Assembly (NCBI RefSeq): GCF_017303275.1
Contig: NZ_JAFKOJ010000001.1
Span: 868,001 to 932,000, forward strand
Source of the DNA: Bacillus sp. NTK034
Lineage (GTDB): Bacteria > Bacillota > Bacilli > Bacillales > Cytobacillaceae
DNA: 64,000 bases
Direction: 5' to 3'
The notes under the pieces were generated by a model. It saw only the letters and a list, made by a program, of their open reading frames with translations, did not search any database and had not been told where the DNA came from. This document shows positions 24,371 through 34,899 of the stretch, piece after piece (positions within the stretch are counted from its first letter, which is position 1; the number at the start of each line of letters is the position of its first letter). A program made the position numbers and the translations under genes.

Positions 24371-24814
24371 ATGAAATATTCAAAAGCCACCAATTATGCA
24401 TTGCACACGATGGTCTATTTAACTATAACACCGAAGGGGAGATCCGTTGGCGTTGAACAGCTGGCTAAAATCCAAAATCTTTCGCCGACCTACCTGTCCA
24501 AAATTCTTACAAAACTAGTAAAAGCAGGACTGATCGAATCAACTCCTGGTGTTAAGGGCGGATACAGCATTGTAAGCCGTACTCGTAAAACCTCTTTTTT
24601 GGATGTAATTCATGCCATTGAAGGGCACACCACTTTGTTTAATTGTTCTTTGGAGCATGAGGATTTTTCAAATGAAGATTGCCCAATTGAAAAGGTGATG
24701 ATCGAAGCAGAGAAAAGGATGAAAGATGAGCTGAACAATAAATATATCGCTGATATTGCAAAAGAAATTGAGTTCACAAAGAATCACAAAATGAATTTTA
24801 ATCAATCTGTGTAA
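24371..24814 (+). CDS. Rrf2-family transcriptional regulator
   Basis: 147 aa with AAAGGAG before the ATG. The Rrf2 winged helix is clear: MKYSKATNYALHTMVYLTI, VGVEQLAKIQNLSPTYLSKILTKLVKAGLIESTPGVKGGY and FLDVIHAIEGHTTLFNC. Only two cysteines are seen in the sensor loop (C...SNEDC), one fewer than Fe-S Rrf2 proteins such as NsrR or IscR. It is therefore more like the YwnA/SaiR-type redox or non-cluster members. It lies upstream of the VOC gene and may control it. Confidence 0.9.
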   Translation: MKYSKATNYALHTMVYLTITPKGRSVGVEQLAKIQNLSPTYLSKILTKLVKAGLIESTPGVKGGYSIVSRTRKTSFLDVIHAIEGHTTLFNCSLEHEDFSNEDCPIEKVMIEAEKRMKDELNNKYIADIAKEIEFTKNHKMNFNQSV

Positions 24815-24910
24815 TTTTTTTTGGGGAAATTTATATGATTATGCAAAGAAATTATCATTGAGTAATAAGAAGAATGGTACAGTTCTACATGTGAAGGGTG
24901 CCTTTTTAAG

Positions 24911-24957
24911 TTGTACTTTTTTCCACAAGCCTTATAATTAACTTGTAAGCGATTACG
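24911..24957 (+). promoter_or_regulatory. promoter and cre-like site of the VOC gene
   Basis: TTGTAC (24911-24916) and TATAAT (24933-24938) with a 16-bp spacer. TGTAAGCGATTACG (24944-24957) at the expected start of transcription matches the cre consensus TGWAANCGNTNWCA at 13 of 14 positions. Confidence 0.6.
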
Positions 24958-24974
24958 AGTATAAGGAGGAGACT

Positions 24975-25370
24975 ATGGGCAGATTAGTTCATTTTGAAGT
25001 TCATGTAGACGACATGGAACGGGCCAAGAAGTTTTATAGCGAGGTATTCGGATGGTCATTTCAGGATTGGAGTGAGTATGCCGGAATGCCTTATTATGGA
25101 GCAGTCACTGGAAATGAAGATGAGCAGGGCATTAACGGTGCTCTAATGAAGAGGCAGGGACCACCTCCAGAGGCTAATCAAGCGCTAAATGGATATGCCT
25201 GCACGATGGGTGTGGAGGACTATGATGCAGCTGAAGCCCGAATCCTTGAGAATGGCGGCACTGTCGCATTGCCGAAGTATGCTCTTCCTGGAATGGCTTG
25301 GCAGGGGTACTATAAGGATACTGAAGGGAATATTTTCGGTATTCACCAGCCGGATGCAAATGCCAAGTAA
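24975..25370 (+). CDS. VOC-family (glyoxalase-like) protein
   Basis: 131 aa with AAGGAGGAG before the ATG. Two beta-alpha-beta-beta-beta modules are visible: LVHFEVHVDDMERAKKFYSEVFGWSFQDW at the N-terminus and ENGGTVALPKYALPGMAWQGYYKDTEGNIFGIHQPD at the C-terminus. Members include dioxygenases, isomerases and resistance proteins; here metal ligands and substrate cannot be assigned. A cre-like site in the promoter suggests catabolite control. Confidence 0.85.
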   Translation: MGRLVHFEVHVDDMERAKKFYSEVFGWSFQDWSEYAGMPYYGAVTGNEDEQGINGALMKRQGPPPEANQALNGYACTMGVEDYDAAEARILENGGTVALPKYALPGMAWQGYYKDTEGNIFGIHQPDANAK

Positions 25371-25414
25371 ACTTACCTAAAACTTATAGCATCATATGGG
25401 AAAATACATAAATG

Positions 25415-25490
25415 AAAAAAGCCTTCTCCATCGCGAGAGGGCTTTTTTTCATGGGGGAGCCAGTCAGAGGACTGGCTCCTCTATTTTGTT
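25415..25490. terminator. two convergent terminators between the VOC gene and sstT
   Basis: The first hairpin (GCCTTCTC 25421-25428 with GAGAGGGC 25435-25442) has A- and T-runs on both sides, so it can work in either direction. The second (GGAGCCAGTC with GACTGGCTCC, about 25456-25479) abuts the sstT stop. Confidence 0.85.
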
Positions 25491-25491
25491 A

Positions 25492-26724
25492 TCAGGCACT
25501 GATTTTCACAATCTTGCCTTCCTTGCGTTTCTTTGCATATTCAGCAGTTGCGGTAAATAGAACATCTGATGACGAGTTAAGGGCCGTTTCACATGAATCC
25601 TGAAGAACTCCAATGATGAATCCTACACCGACAACCTGCATCGCGATGTCATTCGGTATTCCGAATAAGCTGGCTGCTAAAGGAATTAGAAGAAGCGATC
25701 CGCCTGCTACACCTGAAGCACCTGCAGCAGAAACTGCTGCTAATACGCTAAGGATAAGGGCAGTTGCAAAGTCCACTTGAATGCCCAGCGTATGGACAGC
25801 TGCAAGAGTCAGAATAGAAATCGTAACAGCTGCACCTGCCATGTTAACCGTGGCGCCTAATGGGATGGATACAGAATAAGTATCTTCATCCAGCCCTAGC
25901 TTTTCGCATAAGCTCATATTTACAGGGATGTTTGCTGCTGAACTGCGCGTAAAGAATGCTGTAATTCCGCTTTCTCTCAGGCACTTAAATACTAGAGGAT
26001 ATGGGTTCCTGCGAATATTTAAGAATACGATCAGCGGATTTACAACAAGGGCAATAAAGAACATGGAACCCAGCAGGATTGCAAGCAGTTTTCCGTAATC
26101 AAGCAGTGCAGAAAGACCATTGGTGACAATCGCATCAAACACGAGACCCATAATCCCGATTGGGGCGAAGTTAATCACCCATTTTACTAGAGTCGAGATG
26201 GCATCCGAGAAGTTTGCGAGCATGTTTTTTGTTGTATCAGCAGCTTTTCTTAAAGCCATGCCGAGGAGAATCGCCCAAGTCAGAATACCGATATAGTTGC
26301 CGTTGATCAGTGCATTGACCGGATTGTCCACCACGTTTGTCAGCAGGGTTTTAAGAACTTCTGCAATCCCTCCAGGAGGTGTTACATCCTCAGCTCCGGG
26401 AGCAAGTGACAGGGTAACCGGAAAAATGAAGCTCGCAACAACTGCGACAAATCCAGCAAGAAATGTACTTAAACCATAAAGGGCGATAATAGATTTCATA
26501 TTCGTTTTATGGCCGCTTCTATGTTTGGAAATGGCGTGCATTACCAAGAAAAATACCAATACCGGTGCTACAGCTTTTAATGCACCTACAAAAAGAGTGC
26601 CGAAGATGGTGATCCATCCCGCTGCTTTAGGAATAGTCAAAGCCAGGGCAATACCTGCAATGATACCCAGCAGAATTCTTTTTACCAGGCTTATTTGATT
26701 CCACTTGCTGAGTGCGTTTTTCAT
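25492..26724 (-). CDS. sstT: Na+/serine-threonine symporter
   Basis: About 410 aa; ATG at 26724 is preferred because GGAGGG is spaced 6 bases before it. SDF/DAACS family: multiple membrane helices, the serine-rich reentrant loop around [15 protein letters not shown], the [21 protein letters not shown] segment with the N-M-x-G-x-x-x motif and a final [18 protein letters not shown]. These match SstT rather than GltP/DctA. It imports serine and threonine with sodium. It is a single gene. Confidence 0.93.
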   Translation of the reverse strand: MKNALSKWNQISLVKRILLGIIAGIALALTIPKAAGWITIFGTLFVGALKAVAPVLVFFLVMHAISKHRSGHKTNMKSIIALYGLSTFLAGFVAVVASFIFPVTLSLAPGAEDVTPPGGIAEVLKTLLTNVVDNPVNALINGNYIGILTWAILLGMALRKAADTTKNMLANFSDAISTLVKWVINFAPIGIMGLVFDAIVTNGLSALLDYGKLLAILLGSMFFIALVVNPLIVFLNIRRNPYPLVFKCLRESGITAFFTRSSAANIPVNMSLCEKLGLDEDTYSVSIPLGATVNMAGAAVTISILTLAAVHTLGIQVDFATALILSVLAAVSAAGASGVAGGSLLLIPLAASLFGIPNDIAMQVVGVGFIIGVLQDSCETALNSSSDVLFTATAEYAKKRKEGKIVKISA

Positions 26725-26950
26725 AGAATTCCCTCCGAAGTCCTTATTATATAAAAGAGAATAAATGCCTTTCACTGTTATTCGACAGTGATATTAGTTA
26801 GTTTAACACAAATATTATAAATTGTGCGATAAATTATTATATTGAAATATCTGTTAAACGGTCTTTTTTGAGATAGAATGCTGATGCTGTTGGTTTCACT
26901 AGTTTATTTTTGTGGAATGATACTAAATAATTCAATACTTTTTTGCTTGT

Positions 26951-26981
26951 GGAATAGAAGCCTTTCTATAACCGCAATCTA
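26951..26981 (+). promoter_or_regulatory. possible sigma-G-like promoter of glcU-gdh
   Basis: GGAATA (26951-26956) and CAATCTA (26975-26981) with an 18-bp spacer resemble the forespore sigma-G consensus (TGAATA, CATACTA) with one mismatch in the -35 and two in the -10. The homologous pair in B. subtilis is forespore-expressed, which fits. The match is imperfect. Confidence 0.35.
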
Positions 26982-27016
26982 AAAATGTACATAAAGCGAA
27001 AGATGGGGTACACACC

Positions 27017-28676
<1,660 letters not shown>

Positions 28677-28682
28677 TGGAAA

Positions 28683-28717
28683 AGGCCCTTCTCGATTATG
28701 AGAGGGGCTTTGAAGTT
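28683..28717 (+). terminator. terminator after gdh
   Basis: AAGGCCCTTCTC pairs with GAGAGGGGCTTT around CGATTAT, with a T-rich tail. Confidence 0.75.
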
Positions 28718-28825
28718 TTAATTCAAATCAAAAAACACTGTATTACCGACCGGGGAATCATATTCCATTTTGGCATCGTCGCCGGTTTTTACTAAACCGG
28801 CTATATACCCTTCCTTCTCGTTTAC
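28718..28825 (-). pseudogene. possible gene fragment
   Basis: On the minus strand 35 codons bounded by stops read like protein (VNEKEGYIAGLVKTG..., KMEYDSPVGNTVFFDLN) but no proper start with a ribosome site is present. It may be the tail of a lost gene. A minus-strand terminator lies just upstream (28839-28869). Nothing else was recognised in the 450-bp gap between gdh and the small gene at 29131. Confidence 0.25.
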
Positions 28826-28838
28826 TTATACATTTCAA

Positions 28839-28869
28839 TAAAAAAATCCGGCACTTAATATGGGCCGGA
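28839..28869 (-). terminator. minus-strand terminator
   Basis: On the minus strand TCCGGC pairs with GCCGGA (28864-28869 with 28847-28852), followed by a run of T (28840-28846). Confidence 0.65.
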
Positions 28870-29092
28870 CCTGAAGGGGTAAAGAAAAAGGGCTGTATGA
28901 TGTTTCGGTACAATTATATTGTAATGCGTAAATATTAACAAACTATGAACAGGATGCAGACAAATTATTAAATATGCAATGTCGCATTTCAGTTGGTCTC
29001 ACAGGCGGTGCAGTTTGCTTAAAGCAATACCAGAGATTACTTATAGTGATAAAAAGATATACAGCCCAGAATTCTGCCTTTTCCCGGCTAAG

Positions 29093-29122
29093 CTAAAAAG
29101 GCAGGCGAATATTCCCTGCCTC
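29093..29122 (-). terminator. terminator of the 41-aa gene
   Basis: On the minus strand GGCAGG pairs with CCTGCC around GAATATTCG, followed by TTTTT. Confidence 0.7.
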
Positions 29123-29130
29123 TCAGTCAT

Positions 29131-29256
29131 TTATTTTCTTTTTTGAGCTTTTATTTTGTTCGCTTCCAGTTCTGCAGCATACTCTTCGTATGTTTTACCC
29201 TGCTTCTGGCTTTCGGATTGAATTTTCTTGAACTTGTTATCATTTAGATTCGGCAC
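29131..29256 (-). CDS. 41-residue small basic protein
   Basis: GTG at 29256 follows GGGAGGTG with a 6-base spacer, giving a 41-aa protein: PNLNDNKFKKIQSESQKQGK..., then EEYAAELEANKIKAQKRK. It is highly charged, Gln/Lys-rich and probably helical, with no membrane segment. The family was not recognised; the composition resembles small spore-associated or cytosolic Bacillus proteins. It has its own terminator and lies divergent from the sigma-B catalase. Confidence 0.6.
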   Translation of the reverse strand: MPNLNDNKFKKIQSESQKQGKTYEEYAAELEANKIKAQKRK

Positions 29257-29345
29257 GTCTACACCTCCCTTTGGACATGAGTATTTTTTTACAAAGGGAA
29301 GAACTTTATTCGAACAAATCAATGAGGGACTTTTTCCGAAAAAAG

Positions 29346-29370
29346 GTTTAATTTCCATTTACTGGGGTAT
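29346..29370 (+). promoter_or_regulatory. sigma-B promoter of the catalase gene
   Basis: GTTTAA (29346-29351) and GGGTAT (29365-29370) with a 13-bp spacer match the general-stress sigma-B consensus exactly. It lies 122 bases before the catalase start. Confidence 0.8.
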
Positions 29371-29492
29371 CGTAACACCGGCAGTATTTTTGTTTTGGAA
29401 GAATATCCAGTACATAACATTGCAGGTAAATTCGGGTATAGATTTCTGAAGCAGAGGTAAAATATGGTCATAAAAATTAAGGAGGTTCGATC

Positions 29493-31142
29493 TTGGAAGA
29501 GAACAAAGATCTGAATTCTGCAAATGAGCAAGATGTGAAGCGGGAGACACTGACGACTCGGCAGGGGCATCCTGTTGCTGATAACCAAAACATCCGCACG
29601 ATTGGCAACCGGGGACCAGCGACCTTGGAGAATTACCATTTCATTGAAAAGATCTCCCATTTTGACAGGGAAGAAGTACCGGAGCGTGTGGTGCACGCAA
29701 GAGGAGCCGGGGCATTCGGTTACTTTGAGACTTACGGAAAAGTTGGGGATGAGCCGGCCGAAAAGTATACCCGCGCAAAGGTTTTTTCCGGTGCAGGAAA
29801 GAGGACTCCCCTAATGGTTCGTTTTTCTACCGTTGCAGGGGCAAAAGACTCACCGGAAACTGCTCGTGATCCGCGCGGCTTTGCAGTAAAAATGTACACC
29901 GAGGATGGAAACTGGGATTTAGTCGGCAATAACCTGAAAATCTTCTTTATCCGGGATGCGATGAAATTCCCAGATATGATTCACGCCTTCAAGCCTGATC
30001 CGGTTTCAAACGTGTCAAATCCCGAGCGGATGTTTGATTTTGTCTCCAGGACACCTGAGGCCACACACATGATAACATTCCTGTTTTCACCATGGGGAAT
30101 ACCCGCTACATACCGTCACATGCAGGGATCCGGTGTCAACACGTATAAATGGGTGAATGAAAAAGGAGAAGCGGTACTGGTGAAATATCACTGGGAGCCG
30201 AAGCAGGGAATTCGCAATCTGACACAGGAAGAGGCAAGCATTATTCAGGCGAAAAATGTCGGTCATGCCACACAGGATTTATTTGAGTCGATTAAACGGG
30301 GAGATTATCCTGAATGGGAGCTATTTGTACAAATTATGGAGGATGATTACCATCCTGAACTGGATTTTGATCCCCTTGATGATACTAAGCTTTGGCCGGA
30401 AGATAAGTTCCCTTGGCTGCCTGTTGGCCGTATGGTTCTTGATCGCAATCCAGAAGATTACCATGCAGAGATTGAGCAGGCTGCCTTTGGTACAGGGGTA
30501 CTTGTTGACGGAATGGATTTTTCCGATGATAAGATGCTGCAGGGCCGGACTTTCTCATATTCCGATACGCAGCGCTATCGCGTAGGGGCGAACTATCTGA
30601 AATTGCCGGTGAACGCACCGAAAGCACCTGTGCGCACAAACCAGCAGCGCGGGCAAATGGATACTCGTGACCCGAAAGAGTCTGGAGAAAATCCGCATAT
30701 TAACTACGAGCCATCGATGAAGGGCGGCTTCAAGGAAGCACCTGAAGAAGGGCGCACACCGCATCGGCCAACTTATAATGCGGCAGCCATGAGCGCACCT
30801 ATCGATCGTCCAAACAATTATGGCCAGGCCGGCCATACCTACCGGAGTTTTGAAGACTGGGAGCGCGATGAACTGATCAAAAACCTTTCTGAAGCACTGG
30901 CGGTATGTGACAAACGGATTCAGGATGCCATGTTTGAGCATTTTACACAGGCTGATGAAGAATATGGCCGCCGCGTGAAGGAAGGAACCGAGAAAGTCAT
31001 GAAAGAATTGCTGGCAATGAACGGTGAAGAGCAAGTTCCTGGCCGTGACGCCGGAAGGTCTAAATATGGCCAGGGTTCGATCGCTGAGAACCAGGCAGCA
31101 AAAGAAGCCGTTGAGAAAAGCCGTGAAACGGATCCATATTAA
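29493..31142 (+). CDS. haem catalase, KatX-like
   Basis: 549 aa from TTG 29493 with TAAGGAGG upstream. Clade 3-type catalase core: the catalytic His in [15 protein letters not shown] (about residue 68), the catalytic Asn in [19 protein letters not shown], and the proximal haem Tyr in [15 protein letters not shown] (about residue 356). Length is longer than vegetative KatA (about 480-500) and close to B. subtilis KatX, with a C-terminal extension rich in charge. It breaks down hydrogen peroxide. The sigma-B promoter upstream fits a stress or spore catalase; no PerR box was seen. Confidence 0.93.
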   Translation: MEENKDLNSANEQDVKRETLTTRQGHPVADNQNIRTIGNRGPATLENYHFIEKISHFDREEVPERVVHARGAGAFGYFETYGKVGDEPAEKYTRAKVFSGAGKRTPLMVRFSTVAGAKDSPETARDPRGFAVKMYTEDGNWDLVGNNLKIFFIRDAMKFPDMIHAFKPDPVSNVSNPERMFDFVSRTPEATHMITFLFSPWGIPATYRHMQGSGVNTYKWVNEKGEAVLVKYHWEPKQGIRNLTQEEASIIQAKNVGHATQDLFESIKRGDYPEWELFVQIMEDDYHPELDFDPLDDTKLWPEDKFPWLPVGRMVLDRNPEDYHAEIEQAAFGTGVLVDGMDFSDDKMLQGRTFSYSDTQRYRVGANYLKLPVNAPKAPVRTNQQRGQMDTRDPKESGENPHINYEPSMKGGFKEAPEEGRTPHRPTYNAAAMSAPIDRPNNYGQAGHTYRSFEDWERDELIKNLSEALAVCDKRIQDAMFEHFTQADEEYGRRVKEGTEKVMKELLAMNGEEQVPGRDAGRSKYGQGSIAENQAAKEAVEKSRETDPY

Positions 31143-31155
31143 TTATTAACAAGGG

Positions 31156-31198
31156 CTGTCCAGAAAGTTAGTGATCCTGACTGCTGGACAGTTTTTTT
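31156..31198 (+). terminator. catalase terminator
   Basis: CTGTCCAG (31156-31163) pairs with CTGGACAG (31184-31191), followed by seven T. Confidence 0.85.
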
Positions 31199-31291
31199 GT
31201 CTTCGCTCTATCATTTTTCTAATGCAGGCAGGTAGGACTTCTTCCCGGCAGTGTAGAATAATCTCCTAAACTATATAGCCAGAGGTGCCAA

Positions 31292-31996
31292 ATGAAACCA
31301 ATTATAGGGGTTACATCAAATTTAGATGAAAATCAGCTTTCTGTTTCAATGGATAATATCTATTCATTATTAAGCGCTGGAGCCGTTCCGATTGTTGTAC
31401 CTAATCTGCTGGAAGATGACAAAATTGAAAGATTAGCTGAAGAACTGGATGGGCTTCTTCTTACGGGTGGAGGGGACATCGATCCCACCCTATTTGGTGA
31501 AGAACCTCATAAAAACCTGGGAAGCATCTGTCCGGAAAGAGACACGTTTGAAATCAGCATTATTCAAAAAATGCTGGCTCTTGATAAACCAATTTTAGCC
31601 ATATGCAGAGGGTGCCAAATCCTCAATATTGCTGCTGGAGGCGATATGTATCAGGATATCTATTCCCAGATGAGCGTCCCTCTTTTGCAGCATGGCCAAA
31701 AAGCACCCCGGTGGCATGCGTCCCACTTTGTGAATGTAAAAAGAAATTCTCTTCTGCACAGAGCCACTGGAGCGGAAAATTTTAAAGTAAACAGCTATCA
31801 TCATCAGGCTGTCCGCAAGATGCCTGAAAACTTTGACGTATGTGCTGAAGCAAATGATGGAGTCATTGAGGCTTTTGAGAGTAGGAAGCATAGCTTTGTA
31901 TTAGGGGTACAGTGGCACCCTGAATGCATGACACAAAAGAATGATGCCCCATCCATTGCTGTTTTTGAAGCATTTACAAAGGCTTGCAAACAATAA
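31292..31996 (+). CDS. class I glutamine amidotransferase-like gamma-glutamyl hydrolase (PuuD/peptidase C26)
   Basis: 234 aa with AGAGGTG before the ATG. Peptidase C26 pattern: PIIGVTSN at the N-terminus, LLLTGGGDIDPTLFGEEPH, RDTFEISIIQ, the nucleophile elbow ILAICRGCQILNIAAGG (catalytic Cys), NSYHHQAVRKM and VLGVQWHPEC (catalytic His; a Glu normally follows two residues later but here Cys-Met follows, so the third residue of the triad needs checking). Family members cleave gamma-glutamyl-GABA or folate polyglutamates. It is a single gene with no polyamine genes nearby. Confidence 0.88.
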   Translation: MKPIIGVTSNLDENQLSVSMDNIYSLLSAGAVPIVVPNLLEDDKIERLAEELDGLLLTGGGDIDPTLFGEEPHKNLGSICPERDTFEISIIQKMLALDKPILAICRGCQILNIAAGGDMYQDIYSQMSVPLLQHGQKAPRWHASHFVNVKRNSLLHRATGAENFKVNSYHHQAVRKMPENFDVCAEANDGVIEAFESRKHSFVLGVQWHPECMTQKNDAPSIAVFEAFTKACKQ

Positions 31997-32044
31997 AATT
32001 AGATGGTAAAATCCCATCGCATTCTTTAAATTGCGGCGGTCTTT

Positions 32045-32938
32045 TCATAGCCCTTTCTCCAAATAAGTCTCTGCACCGGCGATAAACTCCCGGACGGCAT
32101 ACGATAAGTACTTATCCTTTTTCCAGATCATCCCGAGCTCCAAATTTACAGCAGATTCAGAGATTGGCAGAATCACCAGGTCTTTGCAGTTTATATTTTG
32201 ACAGATTTTGCTTGGGAGCATAGTGATCCCAAGTTTTCCTTCAACCATTCCAAGGAGGAAGTCCTTTTGTGAGCTTTCACAGACGATCTTGGGCTGAAAG
32301 CCGTTTTTCGAGCACTCTTCAATAATCAGGTCGTAAAGTGTGAAATCTTTCCGATACAGGATAAAGGGCTCATTACCCAATTGTGAAAAGTGCACCACAC
32401 TTTTTGAAGCAAGAGGATGTTCACGGTGGACAATGAGCATTAAGGGGTCCTTTAAAACATTAATAATTTCAAAGCTGCTGCCTTGTGCAGGAACTGTGCA
32501 AATAAGGCCAATATCCAATGTGCCATCGTCTACTCCCTTTTTTATCTTTTTCGTGCCAACCTCTGTCAATTTAATTTCGATCAATGGAAACTTCTCTTTA
32601 TATTGGCTGATGAGCTTCGAAAAAAAAGCTGCTCCTACAATAGGAGGGATGCCAATTTTGATTTCGCCGCTCTTTAGCTCTGTCACATCTGTTAACTCCA
32701 AAGTCAGGTTTTTAAATGCGTCCAGGACTTTATTTGCATTGATCAGCACCGCTTTTCCCGCATCTGTTAATTCCAGCTGTTTTGAGGACCGGTAAAAAAG
32801 CGGCACTCCCAGTTCGCCTTCGAGGTTTTTTATGGCTTTGCTGATGGAAGGCTGGGTGACATGCAGAGTCTGGGACGCTTTTGTGAAGCTTAAGTGCTGG
32901 GCTACTTCAGCAAAATATTCTAAATGCCTTATATCCAA
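32045..32938 (-). CDS. LysR-family regulator, divergent from malic enzyme
   Basis: About 297 aa; TTG at 32938 is preferred, with CAGGAG spaced 7 bases before it. The LysR helix-turn-helix spans residues 1-60: MDIRHLEYFAEVAQHLSFTKASQTLHVTQPSISKAIKNLEGELGVPLFYRSSK. An effector domain follows (GEIKIGIPPIVGAAFFSKLI, LDIGLICTVPAQ, LMLIVHREHPLASK). It is divergent from a malic enzyme and probably controls it, as MleR/CitR-like proteins do; the ligand would be malate or a related acid. This is an inference from position. Confidence 0.9.
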   Translation of the reverse strand: MDIRHLEYFAEVAQHLSFTKASQTLHVTQPSISKAIKNLEGELGVPLFYRSSKQLELTDAGKAVLINANKVLDAFKNLTLELTDVTELKSGEIKIGIPPIVGAAFFSKLISQYKEKFPLIEIKLTEVGTKKIKKGVDDGTLDIGLICTVPAQGSSFEIINVLKDPLMLIVHREHPLASKSVVHFSQLGNEPFILYRKDFTLYDLIIEECSKNGFQPKIVCESSQKDFLLGMVEGKLGITMLPSKICQNINCKDLVILPISESAVNLELGMIWKKDKYLSYAVREFIAGAETYLEKGL

Positions 32939-33032
32939 AGATCTCACTCCTGTCATATAACCAAAAGGCATAATGATTATAGATTATATGTATTTCATTT
33001 ATAGATACCACTCATTATATAATATTCTACAA

Positions 33033-33045
33033 CAGTATAATACTG
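33033..33045. promoter_or_regulatory. palindrome over the malic enzyme -10 region
   Basis: CAGTATAATACTG is a perfect 13-bp inverted repeat that contains a TATAAT -10. It is a plausible regulator site in the LysR/malic enzyme intergenic region. Confidence 0.45.
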
Positions 33046-33081
33046 AAAATTAACAATATTCAATAAGGGGAGATGGTTAGG

Positions 33082-34287
33082 ATGGATTTGCAGAAAGAAT
33101 CTTTATTGCTTCATGAGAAGTTTCAAGGGAAGTTAACAGTCGATGTGAAAATGCCGCTGAACAGCATGAAAGATTTAAGCTTAGCCTATTCCCCCGGAGT
33201 AGCAGAGCCCTGCCGGAAAATTCATGACCAGCCTGAAAAAGTCTATGATTATACGATAAAAGGTAATTTAATCGCCGTTGTTTCTGATGGGACATCGGTG
33301 CTCGGTCTTGGCGATATTGGTCCTGAAGCCTCCATGCCCGTCATGGAGGGGAAGGCAGCCCTGTTTAAAGCTTTTGCAGGGATTGATGCAGTTCCGATTT
33401 GCCTTGATACGAAGGATCCCGAAGAAATTATTAAAACAGTCAGGCTGCTGCAGCCTTCGTTTGGCGGCATCAACCTGGAAGATATCGCAGCACCGAATTG
33501 CTTCTACATTGAAGAACGACTGAAGCAGGAAATGAACATCCCCGTCTTTCATGATGATCAGCATGGAACAGCAATCGTAACGGCTGCCGGTTTAATAAAC
33601 GCTCTAAAGCTTGTGGATAAAAAAATGAATGATATAAAAGTCGTTATTAACGGCGCTGGTGCCGCAGGAATCGCGATTATTAAGCTGCTCCTTAATATGG
33701 GTGTAAAAGATATCATCATGTGTGATACAAAAGGAGCGATTTACGAAGGAAGGCAGGAGCGGATGAACCCTGTCAAAGAGTCTGTGGCGAAGATCACCAA
33801 TTCAGCCAAACGCCAGGGTCCGCTTGAAGATGTTATCATCGGCGCTGATGTATTTATAGGGGTATCATCTGCAGGAGCCTTAACAAAGGAAATGGTCCAG
33901 ACAATGAGTCAGGATTCCATTATTTTTGCCATGGCCAATCCGGTTCCTGAAATCATGCCGGAAGAGGCGAAAGCGGCAGGTGCCAAGGTGGTTGGAACAG
34001 GCCGTTCCGATTTGCCGAATCAGGTGAATAATGTCCTCGCATTCCCGGGGATTTTCAGAGGAGCTTTGGACGTAAGGGCTACTGAAATTAATGAAGAAAT
34101 GAAGATGGCAGCTGTCAAGGCCATCGCCGGATTAATCGATGCTACAGACTTATCACCGGATTATGTAATTCCAGGACCGCTTGACAGCAGAGTTGTCCCG
34201 GCTGTAAGAGATGCAGTAGTAAAAGCCGCCCAGGAAACCGGTGCTGCCCGGATCGAAATCATAAAGAGCGAGACCATAAGCCAATAG
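33082..34287 (+). CDS. malic enzyme, NAD(P)-dependent decarboxylating
   Basis: About 401 aa; ATG at 33082 is spaced correctly from AAGGGGAG (33065-33072). Short-form bacterial malic enzyme: LAYSPGVAEPCRKI, KGNLIAVVSDGTSVLGLGDIGPEASMPVMEGKA, NLEDIAAPNCFYIEERL, PVFHDDQHGTAIVTAAGL, the second Rossmann loop VVINGAGAAGIAIIKLL, and IIFAMANPVPEIMPEEA. It converts malate to pyruvate and CO2. The size and motifs match the YtsJ/MaeB short type rather than MalS. It is divergent from a LysR regulator. Confidence 0.93.
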   Translation: MDLQKESLLLHEKFQGKLTVDVKMPLNSMKDLSLAYSPGVAEPCRKIHDQPEKVYDYTIKGNLIAVVSDGTSVLGLGDIGPEASMPVMEGKAALFKAFAGIDAVPICLDTKDPEEIIKTVRLLQPSFGGINLEDIAAPNCFYIEERLKQEMNIPVFHDDQHGTAIVTAAGLINALKLVDKKMNDIKVVINGAGAAGIAIIKLLLNMGVKDIIMCDTKGAIYEGRQERMNPVKESVAKITNSAKRQGPLEDVIIGADVFIGVSSAGALTKEMVQTMSQDSIIFAMANPVPEIMPEEAKAAGAKVVGTGRSDLPNQVNNVLAFPGIFRGALDVRATEINEEMKMAAVKAIAGLIDATDLSPDYVIPGPLDSRVVPAVRDAVVKAAQETGAARIEIIKSETISQ

Positions 34288-34425
34288 AATAAAATTTTGC
34301 ATGCGGAGGCATGTTCAAGCAAAGTTAATCATAGTATCCAAAATATAAAGCTGCTGGTTTTGCCATGGGGATTGATTTTATCACTTTCGTCACTCTGAAT
34401 TCATTAAAAAAGGAGATTGATACCG

Positions 34426-34722
34426 ATGAAAGTATACGAAGTAATTGAGGCGCTGGAAATGTTCCGTGGTGAAATCATTGAAGACTATTACATTATTTAT
34501 GAGCAAACAGAAAAGAAGGTCTTTGAAAATCGAAATAATCATCTGTTTCAGCAGGAAAGGTTTTTAGAAGAGTCAGTTAATGTCTTTCAAGGCAACCCGC
34601 ATTCTACCCTGAAAAAAGTAAAAGCCTATCCTGTTTGTCATCTTGCATATGGAGATATCCGCGAAACGATCAGAAAAGACTTTCCTTACCTATTTAAGAA
34701 CTTGAACCGATCTCTTGCATAA
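34426..34722 (+). CDS. 98-residue hypothetical protein
   Basis: ATG at 34426 with AAGGAG upstream is the best start. Not recognised. It is a soluble, mixed-charge protein: VYEVIEALEMFRGEIIEDYYII, FENRNNHLFQQERFLEES, VKAYPVCHLAYGDIRETIRKDFPYLFKN. No signal peptide or membrane segment is seen. It has its own strong terminator and is probably monocistronic. Confidence 0.65.
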   Translation: MKVYEVIEALEMFRGEIIEDYYIIYEQTEKKVFENRNNHLFQQERFLEESVNVFQGNPHSTLKKVKAYPVCHLAYGDIRETIRKDFPYLFKNLNRSLA

Positions 34723-34726
34723 TAAC

Positions 34727-34764
34727 AGGCAGCCTCTATTTTTAATGGGAGGCTGCCTTTTTTT
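34727..34764 (+). terminator. intrinsic terminator
   Basis: AGGCAGCCTC (34727-34736) pairs perfectly with GAGGCTGCCT (34749-34758), followed by a T-run. Confidence 0.9.
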
Positions 34765-34899
34765 AGGACCTCATAATGGAAAAGTATCCTATCTATCTGT
34801 ATGATGGTATAACGGTAAAAAGAAAACTTCGGCATCGCCGTTTTTCAGTAAAATAATTAGGGAATAATCCAGATGTGAACTTATTAGAGGGGTGGAGCA

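Noticed and set aside
29260-29492. PerR box ahead of the catalase
   Set aside because: No match to TTATAATNATTATAA was found; the sigma-B promoter explains expression better.
30555-31034. 159-codon minus-strand frame inside the catalase gene
   Set aside because: Fully antisense to catalase coding sequence with no ribosome site; shadow of codon bias.
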